Part shown: positions 36,085-43,309 of the stretch, one piece after another
How positions within the stretch are numbered: the stretch's first letter is position 1
How the letters are laid out: each line of letters begins with the position of its first letter
Source: Acidimicrobiaceae bacterium
GTDB taxonomy: Bacteria > Actinomycetota > Acidimicrobiia > Acidimicrobiales > RAAP-2
Assembly (NCBI GenBank): GCA_003152015.1
Contig: PLZF01000023.1
Span: forward strand, 1 to 64,000
Direction of reading: 5' to 3'
Length of the DNA: 64,000 nt
The notes under the pieces: model-generated
What the model was told of the DNA's origin: nothing
The model's database searches: none
What the model saw: only the letters and a program-made list of their open reading frames with translations
Translations under genes and position numbers: made by a program

Positions 36085-37161
36085 GTGCGATTCGCTTTCA
36101 CCGAACAACAGACCGAGTTTCGAGACGCGGTGCGCCAGGTTCTGACCAAAGTGTGCACCCCCGACGCCCTACGGGCGGCGTTCGACACCCCCGCGGCCCG
36201 CACCGAACGGTGGACGACTTTGGCGGAGATGGGGGTGGTCGGATTGACGGTTCCGGAACCTCAGGGCGGCCTGGGGCTCGACCTCCTCGATCTGGTGCCA
36301 CTGCTCGAGGAAGCCGGACGGTCGGCGTTACCTGAGCCTCTCATCGAAACCACCGCCCTGGCCGCTCCACTGCTGGCGGCATTCGAGTCTGGTCAGGCGG
36401 TCGACTGGTTGGAGCGCATCGCCAGCGGTGAGGTCACCGCCGCGGTCGCACCCGTCGATGTGATCAGCAGGTCAGTCGGATCAACCGCGGGCGAAGCGGC
36501 GGTGCCGGCGGCTGTGGGCGCCGACCTGTACATCTTGTCCTCCGCATCCGGAGTCCACGCCGTTCCCTCCACCGACGTCACGGTGACGCCGGTGCCCTCG
36601 CTCGACCCCACCCGTCGACTCGGAACCATCGACTGGGAGCCGACCACGACGACCCTCATCGCATCCGGAGAAGATGCCCGTGAAGCATTGGCGCATCTGG
36701 CCGATCGGGCATCGGTGGCGACTGCGGCGGAACTGTTGGGTCTCGCCGATCGGATGATCTCCATCGCGGCCGCCTATGCCAAGGAGCGAAACCAGTTCGG
36801 CAAGCCGATCGGTAGCTTCCAGGCGGTCAAACATCTTTTGGCCGGAGCCCAGGTGAAACTCGAGTTCGCCCGTCCGGCGGTCTATGGCGCGGCGTGGTCC
36901 CTCGGGCAAGTGGAACTAGCCGGATCACCGAGCGGCTCCCGAGGCGCGTCGCTGGCCAAGGCCTACGCCTCGGACGCCGCTACCGAAGCGGCCCGGGTGT
37001 CGCTGCAGGTGCATGGAGCCATCGGCTACACCTGGGAGTGCGACCTCCACCTGTATCTGAAACGGGCGTGGGCCTTGGCCGAGTCGTGGGGATCGTCCGC
37101 CGACCATCGCAGCCGCATCCTGGCGTCACTGGTGGATGAGCTCCACCAGACCCAGTCCTAA
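36085..37161 (+). CDS. Acyl-CoA dehydrogenase (FadE), second subunit
   Basis: 358 aa, GTG start with AGGAG 9 bases upstream. RFAFTEQQTEFRDAVRQVL, AYAKERNQFGKPIGSFQAVKH (FAD contact) and VSLQVHGAIGYTWECDLHLYLKRA near the C-terminus. The N-terminal half is poorer in canonical motifs than its neighbour, as in the non-catalytic subunits of heteromeric steroid ACADs. 19 bp separate the two genes. Confidence 0.85.
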   Translation: MRFAFTEQQTEFRDAVRQVLTKVCTPDALRAAFDTPAARTERWTTLAEMGVVGLTVPEPQGGLGLDLLDLVPLLEEAGRSALPEPLIETTALAAPLLAAFESGQAVDWLERIASGEVTAAVAPVDVISRSVGSTAGEAAVPAAVGADLYILSSASGVHAVPSTDVTVTPVPSLDPTRRLGTIDWEPTTTTLIASGEDAREALAHLADRASVATAAELLGLADRMISIAAAYAKERNQFGKPIGSFQAVKHLLAGAQVKLEFARPAVYGAAWSLGQVELAGSPSGSRGASLAKAYASDAATEAARVSLQVHGAIGYTWECDLHLYLKRAWALAESWGSSADHRSRILASLVDELHQTQS

Positions 37162-37225
37162 ACAGGTCACTCAGCGAACCCCGACTCCGCCAGCCGCCGA
37201 AGATTGGAAAAGTCTGCATCCACTT

Positions 37226-37582
37226 CGCGCTGAAGCAACCGTCGGAGCAGACCTGGTGCAGGCACAGGTGGGGTTGCTCCCCGACGAGTCCCTGGCGGAT
37301 GGAGTGATCCGGGCCGAGGCACTCTGTGACCTCGGGTATCCGAACTGGCGGGCTCGCAAGACCTGGCGACGACGTGCCCTTCTCGCAGGTCGGTCGGGTG
37401 CCCCCGATTATCCGGGTACCTCGTGGAGAGATCGCCCGGCCATCGACCAGGGCAACGACGTCTTCCTCTGCGGTGACTCGGTGGCGGCGCCGAGTCTGTT
37501 GAGCGAAGTGTCGTGGTCGAGCGCGGTGACGGCTGCCGAGGGCGCCCTTCGGGCGGTCGGAAGAGAGGTCATCCACATCTAA
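37226..37582 (+). pseudogene. C-terminal remnant of an FAD-dependent oxidoreductase (phytoene-dehydrogenase-like)
   Basis: About 118 codons in a frame opening inside the previous gene. The part from PNWRARKTWRRRALLAGR to GNDVFLCGDSVAAPSLLSEVSW and SSAVTAAEGAL looks like the last section of amine-oxidase/phytoene-dehydrogenase-like FAD enzymes, where the conserved GD...PSLL...A segment closes the FAD site. No N-terminal GxGxxG part exists nearby, since the region upstream is the FadE gene. It is most likely a gene fragment left by deletion. The perfect inverted repeat at 37603 follows directly. Confidence 0.5.
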
Positions 37583-37602
37583 CCCGGGCGTCCTTGCCAA
37601 CC

Positions 37603-37662
37603 CCAAAAGTTCCACCTCGCGGCGAATGCGCTGGGCGATTCGCCGCGAGGTGGAACTTTTGG
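37603..37662. terminator. Perfect 25-bp inverted repeat, possible bidirectional terminator
   Basis: Left arm 37603-37627 (CCAAAAGTTCC...GGCGAAT) pairs without mismatch with 37638-37662 (ATTCGCC...GGAACTTTTGG) around a 10-nt loop. The outer AAAA/TTTT gives U-rich ends in both directions, as in bidirectional rho-independent terminators, but the stem is much longer than usual. It lies between catabolic genes and a toxin-antitoxin pair. A transposable palindromic unit is the alternative. Confidence 0.6.
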
Positions 37663-37719
37663 CCTCCGTCGGGGCATTGGACCCACCGCAGCCGCCGACT
37701 CGACCCTTGGCGCAACCGA

Positions 37720-37731
37720 TATGCATGCATA
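37720..37731. promoter_or_regulatory. Palindromic operator of the first VapBC-like pair
   Basis: TATGCATGCATA, a perfect 12-bp palindrome 18 bp before the antitoxin ATG, followed by a second small one (TGCTAGCA, 37734-37741). Paired palindromes at this place fit ribbon-helix-helix antitoxin autoregulation. Confidence 0.55.
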
Positions 37732-37748
37732 CCTGCTAGCATGAAGGC

Positions 37749-38042
37749 ATGACGCAGATGACCTGGCGGTCCCCCGACGAACTGCTCGAGCGGGTTCGGC
37801 GCGCCGCCGCTCAGCAAGGTCGCAGCATGAACGAGTTCGTCACCGCGGTTCTCGACGCCGCCACCGACCCCGAGCTGGCCAGCAGTGACGCTGAGCGCCT
37901 CCGAGAACGACTGGACCGGGCCGGGCTTCTCGTCCCTGCGGGCCCATCACGGCGGCGCCCGGATAGTGATCGGGTCGAGGCCGCTCGGACGAAAGCGGGC
38001 ACGGGTACGCCGTTGTCTCGTCTGGTCGACGAAGGGCGTTGA
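37749..38042 (+). CDS. Ribbon-helix-helix antitoxin of a PIN toxin
   Basis: 97 aa. The first 45 residues fit an Arc/MetJ ribbon-helix-helix (TWRSPDELLERVRRAAAQQG then SMNEFVTAVLDAA). The C-terminal part, rich in Arg and Asp, would wrap and block the toxin. Its stop overlaps the TTG start of the PIN gene. Confidence 0.75.
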   Translation: MTQMTWRSPDELLERVRRAAAQQGRSMNEFVTAVLDAATDPELASSDAERLRERLDRAGLLVPAGPSRRRPDSDRVEAARTKAGTGTPLSRLVDEGR

Positions 38043-38482
38043 GCGTTTTCGCCGACTCGTCGGCCCTCGTAAAATTGTATGCCGATGAGGCGGACCACGA
38101 ACTGATCCGCGATCTGGGAGCCCTTGCCATCTCTCAGATCGCACGGGTCGAAGTACCTGCCGCCCTCTGGCGGAAGCAACGCCTGGGCGAGCTCGGCGCG
38201 GGAGATGCGCAGACACTTGTCGAAGAGTTTGAAGCCGACTATTTCGGGACCCAAGGGGACCCACCCCGGTTCGCGGCGGTGGCATTGACTGGCGGCCTCC
38301 TCGATAGCGCCGCCCGCATGTGCGCCGCCCATGGCCTACGGGCCTACGACGGGGTGCAACTGTCCGCGGCAACAATCACCCGAGCCACCGACCCGAGTTG
38401 CACAACGTTCGCCGCCTTCGACGGAACGCTGCGCACTGCCGCAGCCGCAGAGGGTTTCGCTCTCTTCCCATCGAGCGAGTAA
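38039..38482 (+). CDS. VapC-like PIN-domain toxin
   Basis: 147 aa from a TTG start (TTGA overlap with the antitoxin). All four acidic PIN residues can be seen: FADSSALVKLYADE, ARVEVPAALW, GLRAYDGVQLSAA and FAAFDGTLR. It is therefore predicted to be an active Mg2+-dependent RNase. No recognisable target preference. Confidence 0.82.
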   Translation: MSVFADSSALVKLYADEADHELIRDLGALAISQIARVEVPAALWRKQRLGELGAGDAQTLVEEFEADYFGTQGDPPRFAAVALTGGLLDSAARMCAAHGLRAYDGVQLSAATITRATDPSCTTFAAFDGTLRTAAAAEGFALFPSSE

Positions 38483-38510
38483 AGGCTGAACTTCAAAAAC
38501 GATCGAAGCT

Positions 38511-39950
38511 TCAGCCGGCCGTCACCGTGGGCCCGGTGGGTTGGGAGTTGCACGGACTACCCCGTGAGGCATAAATCACAGTGTCGCCTCCGGTGGTGCC
38601 ATCGATCACAACGGCCACCCAACCTGGAGTCGAGCCGGGCCCGGCGATCGGGGGCGGGTGCATATTGGAAGGCGTCTCGGCAGGGCAGTGGTACACCGGA
38701 CCCTGGATGAACCCGATCCACGCCAGACGTCGCTGGTAGCTGGGCAGACCGTTTCCGGTCAGACTCGCGGCGATGGACACCAGCCCATACGCGAAGCCGG
38801 CCAACTGTTCGCCCGAGGCGACCTTGGCCTTCACCTTCGCCATTGCCACCGCATAAGAAATCGTGGGGGACCGCCCGGGCGGAGCCGGCGTCACCGCCAA
38901 TTCCCCACCGTCCAGTTCGACAGGAACCACCCACCGGTCGTTACTCACCCCAAATGCGGAGGCGATGGTGAACGGCTGCGCCGGAACCTGGGATACCGAC
39001 ACCGCGTTGATCGCCCCGGTATAGACGGCAAACGGACCGATCAAACCGTGGGTGGCTCTCAACCCATCGGGCAGCAGCAACGGTTGCGAACCTGGCCGGA
39101 CCACCTGACACTGCACCCCGAGGGTGAACGGCTCCGTCACCAGCACCTGCACAGGAGCCGAAGAGCCGTTGGAGGGAGCCGACCACACCACTTCGTCGAA
39201 TGTGCTCCCGCAGGCGATGTCGTATCGCACCAGCAACTCCACCGCGTCAGCGGGCGTCCACGGAATCGACACTTCTTGTAGAGGGTTGCTCGTCACGGTG
39301 GCCGCCCCGCCTCGACATGACGGCTCCTCATAGCTATCCGGGTTATAGGACACCACGTCGTTGCCGGTGGCAGCGTCCATCACCAGTGCCTGCCAACCAG
39401 GGGTTCTACCTCCACCCGACCCCTGTGCCCCGGCTGCCCCCGAGACCCCGGTTGGCCCCGGAGCCCCACCGCCCGGGCAGATGGCACCGCCGACAAATCC
39501 GATCCACGCCAGCCGACTCTGGTAGCGGGGGGCGCCAGCCGCTCCGCTCACGCCAGAGCCGATGGTCACCAACCCGTACCCGAACGCGGCCGAATGGTTC
39601 ACTCCCTGCCCGGCACCGACCAAGGTGGTGGACGACCGAAAGCGGGCGAGGGCAGCGGCGTAGGGGAGCTTCGGCGTGTCATTGGCCGGAGCCGGGGCAA
39701 CCACCAGTCCACCGCCGTCGATTTCGACGCCGGTGGTCCAAGCATTGCGGGTGACTCCGCCCTTCCAGGAACCGCTGCTATCGAGCAGGTTGTCCAGCGG
39801 GACCCGCGACTGCGTCGATGAAGAGGGGCTGGTCGGACGAACAGCTTGCGGTGACCCGGCTGAACAACCGGCTGCCACCAGGGCGGTCAGTGCCAACACC
39901 ACTGCCGTGCCAGTGAAATGGTGCCTCTTGCCGGAACGCCGGAATGTCAT
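38511..39950 (-). CDS. Lipoprotein with an internally duplicated domain
   Basis: 479 aa. Signal peptide with lipobox LVAAGC, then a Ser/Thr/Pro linker. Two homologous halves follow: about residues 75-215 (EIDGGGLVVAPAP, FGYGLVTIGSGV, YQSRLAWIGFVGG, PGWQALVMDAATGNDVVSY) and about 345-475 (ELDGGELAVTPAP, FAYGLVSIAASL, YQRRLAWIGFIQG, PGWVAVVIDGTTGGDTVIY). The conserved RLAWIGF and PGW...D..TG cores mark a domain I cannot name. It is exported and anchored to the membrane. It stands alone, convergent with the PIN toxin gene. Confidence 0.75.
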   Translation of the reverse strand: MTFRRSGKRHHFTGTAVVLALTALVAAGCSAGSPQAVRPTSPSSSTQSRVPLDNLLDSSGSWKGGVTRNAWTTGVEIDGGGLVVAPAPANDTPKLPYAAALARFRSSTTLVGAGQGVNHSAAFGYGLVTIGSGVSGAAGAPRYQSRLAWIGFVGGAICPGGGAPGPTGVSGAAGAQGSGGGRTPGWQALVMDAATGNDVVSYNPDSYEEPSCRGGAATVTSNPLQEVSIPWTPADAVELLVRYDIACGSTFDEVVWSAPSNGSSAPVQVLVTEPFTLGVQCQVVRPGSQPLLLPDGLRATHGLIGPFAVYTGAINAVSVSQVPAQPFTIASAFGVSNDRWVVPVELDGGELAVTPAPPGRSPTISYAVAMAKVKAKVASGEQLAGFAYGLVSIAASLTGNGLPSYQRRLAWIGFIQGPVYHCPAETPSNMHPPPIAGPGSTPGWVAVVIDGTTGGDTVIYASRGSPCNSQPTGPTVTAG

Positions 39951-40072
39951 CAGCGTGATCGGCCTCCTGTCCGTAGTGTCCCTATTGTCGCACCGGCTAC
40001 GACAGCATTACGTTCGGAGCCACAATCCCATCAACCATCACCCATCCGCCATCCGAGAGGCCCTCACGTTCC

Positions 40073-40882
40073 ATGGATGCAACCACGCTCATCAACTCAT
40101 TTCGCGTCGACGGCAAAGTCGCCATCATCACGGGAGCCGGTAGCGGCATCGGGCGGGCCAGTGCCTTGGCGTTGGCCGGTGCGGGTGCCACGGTGGTGTG
40201 TGCCGACATTCACCACGACACCGCCACCGAGACGGCCGAAGAGATCATCGCCGCCGGTGGCACCGCCGAAGGGGTCAGGCTCGACGTATCGAACCGAGGC
40301 GACGTCGATGCACTGGCAGCCCGCGTCGCGGCCGAGCGTGGGGGCATCCACATCTGGGCCAACATCGCCGGCATCATGGTGGAGGGCCCGTTCCTCGATG
40401 CCCCCGAAGCCGATCTCGACCGCATCCTGGCCGTCAACCTGAAAGGTGTGTTCTTCGGGTGCCAGGCGGCAGGCCGGATCATGGTCACCCAGCCCGAAGG
40501 CGGCAGCATCATCAACGCCTCATCGGCGGCGGCCGATGCACCGAGCCCCAACATCGTCAGCTATGCCATCTGCAAGGCCGGTGTGGTGCAGATGACCAAG
40601 TCACTGGCCATCGAGATCGGGAAGAAGGGGGTCCGGGTCAATGCGGTGGCTCCCGGGTTCGTACTCACCGGAATGACTAGTCGCTATTTCGTCCGGCCCG
40701 ACGGCACAGTTGACGAGGAGATGCAAGAGGCGGTGATCGGTCCCATGCGCAAGCACACGCCACTGCGTTCGATCGGCGAGCCCGAGGACATCGCCGCCGC
40801 GGTGCTCTACCTAGCCTCCGACGCCGCTCGCTTCATGACCGGTCAGGTGGTGCGGCCCAATGGAGGGGTGGCAATGGTCTGA
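40073..40882 (+). CDS. Short-chain dehydrogenase/reductase
   Basis: 269 aa. TGAGSGIGRASALAL cofactor loop, VCADIHHD (acidic residue favouring NAD), IWANIAGI in place of NNAG, Ser in NASSAAA, YAICK with catalytic Tyr/Lys, and VNAVAPGFVLTGM. Coupled by a one-base stop/start overlap to the small gene that follows. Substrate unknown; the setting suggests hydroxy-steroid or hydroxyacyl-CoA oxidation. Confidence 0.8.
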   Translation: MDATTLINSFRVDGKVAIITGAGSGIGRASALALAGAGATVVCADIHHDTATETAEEIIAAGGTAEGVRLDVSNRGDVDALAARVAAERGGIHIWANIAGIMVEGPFLDAPEADLDRILAVNLKGVFFGCQAAGRIMVTQPEGGSIINASSAAADAPSPNIVSYAICKAGVVQMTKSLAIEIGKKGVRVNAVAPGFVLTGMTSRYFVRPDGTVDEEMQEAVIGPMRKHTPLRSIGEPEDIAAAVLYLASDAARFMTGQVVRPNGGVAMV

Positions 40883-41244
40883 TGGGCGACGATGATCTGA
40901 CCGACCCTCCCGCAGACCTTTCCGCAGACCCACCCGCTGGGCCCCGCACCGGGATCACCATCTCGGGACACCACTCGCCCATGGCCTGGATCCTCGTCTT
41001 CACCAAACTCACTGTCGAAATCGACGGCCGACCGGTGGTCGGATCGTGGCGGAAGCATTTCATCCCCACCGATCCCGGCGACCACCACATCGATGTGTTC
41101 TTCAACTACATCGGCCAACCCCGATGCGGCGAAGCATCGGTAGACGTGCAGGTTCAAAAAGGCAGCGCGGTGGCCCTCGCCTATCGGGCCCCCAACCTGA
41201 TGACGTCGCCGGGACGCCTCGAGATCAGGTCGAAGCGGCTCTAA
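40882..41244 (+). CDS. Small hypothetical beta-rich protein coupled to the SDR
   Basis: 120 aa, unrecognised. A Pro/Asp-rich N-terminus (DDLTDPPADLSADPPAGP) precedes what looks like an all-beta sandwich (MAWILVFTKLTVEIDGRPV, HFIPTDPGDHHIDVFFNYI, GEASVDVQVQKGSAVALAYRAP). No signal peptide and no membrane helix. Translational coupling with the dehydrogenase is the only functional clue. Confidence 0.6.
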   Translation: MGDDDLTDPPADLSADPPAGPRTGITISGHHSPMAWILVFTKLTVEIDGRPVVGSWRKHFIPTDPGDHHIDVFFNYIGQPRCGEASVDVQVQKGSAVALAYRAPNLMTSPGRLEIRSKRL

Positions 41245-41310
41245 CCCGACCGAAGCCAGTGTTCACTGTGTCCCGGCCGTGCCTGCAAGCGAATCGACCT
41301 GCGCGCGAGC

Positions 41311-41324
41311 AATGCGAGCATTGA
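41311..41324. promoter_or_regulatory. Palindromic operator of the second VapBC/FitAB-like pair
   Basis: CAATGCGAGCATTG, perfect 6-bp arms around GA, 16 bp before the antitoxin start; a GGAGG ribosome site follows at about 41328. Typical position for antitoxin autoregulation. Confidence 0.55.
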
Positions 41325-41339
41325 CTGGAGGTTATTGAC

Positions 41340-41585
41340 ATGGCAGCAGTGAGCGTTCGAGGTCTCGACGACTGGGTGAGGGAACGGTTGCGGGTCAGGG
41401 CAGCGCGCCACAGCCGATCGATGGAGGTGGAGATCCGCGCCATCCTCGTCGATGCCGTGAGTGAACCGAACCCATCGGAGGGGCTGTTCACGAAGCTGTT
41501 GGACCGCTTCGGCGACATCGGTGGTGTAGAGCTTGAGTTGCCACCGCGGGCGACCCCGGCTCGAGCGGCTGACCTTTATGCGTGA
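41340..41585 (+). CDS. FitA-like ribbon-helix-helix antitoxin
   Basis: 81 aa. VSVRGLDDWVRERLRVRAAR followed by RSMEVEIRAILVDAV is the FitA/VapB ribbon-helix-helix. The C-terminal tail (PPRATPARAADLYA) would insert into the toxin. The stop overlaps the toxin GTG (GTGA). Confidence 0.82.
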   Translation: MAAVSVRGLDDWVRERLRVRAARHSRSMEVEIRAILVDAVSEPNPSEGLFTKLLDRFGDIGGVELELPPRATPARAADLYA

Positions 41586-42004
41586 ACATCGTCGACACCA
41601 ACGTCGTGTCGGAATTGATGAGGCCCGTGCCATTGTTGGCGCTTGCAACGTGGGTGCGAAGTCACGGTGCAACCGAGTTGTACACAACGTCGATCACTCT
41701 CGCGGAGATCCTTTATGGCATCGAGCGACTACGTCATGGCCGTCGCAAGGATCTGCTGAGGACCGCTGCAAACGACGTGTTTTCGGCGTTCGCGGAACAC
41801 GTCTTGGCCTTCGATCTGCCGGCAGCTGCAGAGTGCGCCAGGATCGTCACTCACCGGAAGCCTGCGGGGTTGCCGATCGATGGCTTCGATGCACAGATTG
41901 CCGCCGTATGCCGGATGCACGACGCGGCCCTGGCGACGCGCAACGTGAAGGACTTTCATGACACTGGGATCCACGTGGTGGACCCGTGGCACGCCGACTC
42001 ATGA
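41582..42004 (+). CDS. FitB/VapC-like PIN-domain toxin
   Basis: 140 aa, GTG start. Acidic PIN residues in NIVDTNVVSELMRP, TSITLAEILYGIERL, PIDGFDAQIAA and ATRNVKDFHD, all conserved, so predicted an active RNase. Close to FitB/VapC of the TNVVSEL type. It ends 64 bp before the CTGAC operator of the amidohydrolase operon. Confidence 0.85.
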   Translation: MNIVDTNVVSELMRPVPLLALATWVRSHGATELYTTSITLAEILYGIERLRHGRRKDLLRTAANDVFSAFAEHVLAFDLPAAAECARIVTHRKPAGLPIDGFDAQIAAVCRMHDAALATRNVKDFHDTGIHVVDPWHADS

Positions 42005-42067
42005 ATGCGGCAAACATCAGCCCCGCGTCCAAACCTCAGCAACCCGGCCAGGGAATCAACTCGCAAA

Positions 42068-42082
42068 CTGACGCACCGTCAG
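42068..42082. promoter_or_regulatory. CTGAC-N5-GTCAG operator, site 3 (amidohydrolase-fadE-fadE)
   Basis: CTGACGCACCGTCAG (6-bp perfect arms CTGACG/CGTCAG). TACACT at 42092-42097 is a good -10, only six bases before the ATG at 42104, so the message is probably leaderless. The left arm (CTGACG) is at -35 distance from it, so the repressor would cover the -35. Confidence 0.7.
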
Positions 42083-42103
42083 AACACCGGTTACACTCGG
42101 CTC

Positions 42104-43303
42104 ATGGTCGACCTGCCGATGATTATTTCCGTTGACGACCACGTCGTCGAGCCCGCCACCCTCTGGATCGATCGCCTCCCCACCAAGTACCACGAGGTCG
42201 GTCCGCGCATCGTCCGTGCCCCGATGGGAGAGATCACCTTCATCGGCGGAAAACTCACGGTGAAGCCAGGTTCCAAAGGCCTTCCCACCGACTGGTGGTA
42301 CTACGAGGATCTGAAACGCCCGCTGCTGCGGGTCGATTCCGCCGTCGGCGTCCCCCGCGAAGAGGTCACAATGCGCGGCATCACCTACGAGGACATGCGG
42401 CCCGGCTCCTACCTGGTGCCGCCCCGTCTGGAGGACATGGATGTCAACCATCTCGAAGCCTCCATCTGCTTCCCCACCTTCCCCCGGTTCTGCGGCCAGA
42501 CCTTCACCGAGGCGAAGGACAAGGAACTGGCTCTGCTCTGTGTGAAGGCGTACAACGACTGGATGGTCGAAGAGTGGTGTGGGCCCGAGGCCAAAGGCCG
42601 CCTCATCCCCCTCACCCTGATTCCGCTGTGGGACGCCGAGTTGGCCGCCGACGAGGTGCGCCGCAATGCCGCCCGAGGCGTGCGGGCCGTCTGCTTCAGT
42701 GAGATCCCGCCGTTCCTCGGACTGCCGTCGGTACACGACCCTGATCACTACTGGGACCCGTTCTTCCGGGCCTGTTCGGAGACCGGCACCGTGATCAACA
42801 TGCACATCGGATCGTCGTCGAAGATGCCGTCGACGTCGGCTGACGCCCCGCCGGCGGTGGGCTCCACCCTCACCCACTCCAACGCCACCTACTCGATGGT
42901 CGACTTCATGTTCTCGGGGGTGCTGGTGCGCTTCCCCGACCTGAAGTTGGCCTATGCCGAGGGCCAGATCGGCTGGATCCCCTACATCCTCGAGCGGGCC
43001 GACAAGGTGTGGGAAGAGAACCGGGGCTGGGGCGGCGTGGCCGACATCGTTCCGGAACCACCGTCGACCTACTTCCACCGACAGATCTTCGGCTGCTTCT
43101 TCGACGATGCCTTCGGTCTGAAGAATGTGGATTCGATCGGCGTGGATAACATCACCTACGAGTCGGACTACCCGCACTCCGACTCGACCTGGCCCCACAC
43201 CCGCCAGATTGCCGAGAAGCAGATGAAGGATCTCACCGACGAACAGCGTTACAAGATTGTCCGGGGCAACGCCATCAAGCTGTACGACCTCGACTTCAAG
43301 TAA
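42104..43303 (+). CDS. Amidohydrolase-2 family metal hydrolase (ACMSD-like)
   Basis: 399 aa from ATG 42104. TIM-barrel metal enzyme: ISVDDHVVEP at the N-terminus (D-x-H metal ligands), NMHIGSSS with a His ligand, and ITYESDYPHSDSTWP with the late Asp and His. Family members decarboxylate or hydrolyse C-C/C-N bonds. This subtype is frequent beside acyl-CoA dehydrogenases in actinobacterial steroid and lipid clusters, but its reaction is not known to me. Six bases separate it from the following FadE, and the promoter carries the CTGAC operator. Confidence 0.8.
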   Translation: MVDLPMIISVDDHVVEPATLWIDRLPTKYHEVGPRIVRAPMGEITFIGGKLTVKPGSKGLPTDWWYYEDLKRPLLRVDSAVGVPREEVTMRGITYEDMRPGSYLVPPRLEDMDVNHLEASICFPTFPRFCGQTFTEAKDKELALLCVKAYNDWMVEEWCGPEAKGRLIPLTLIPLWDAELAADEVRRNAARGVRAVCFSEIPPFLGLPSVHDPDHYWDPFFRACSETGTVINMHIGSSSKMPSTSADAPPAVGSTLTHSNATYSMVDFMFSGVLVRFPDLKLAYAEGQIGWIPYILERADKVWEENRGWGGVADIVPEPPSTYFHRQIFGCFFDDAFGLKNVDSIGVDNITYESDYPHSDSTWPHTRQIAEKQMKDLTDEQRYKIVRGNAIKLYDLDFK

Positions 43304-43309
43304 GCGCCG

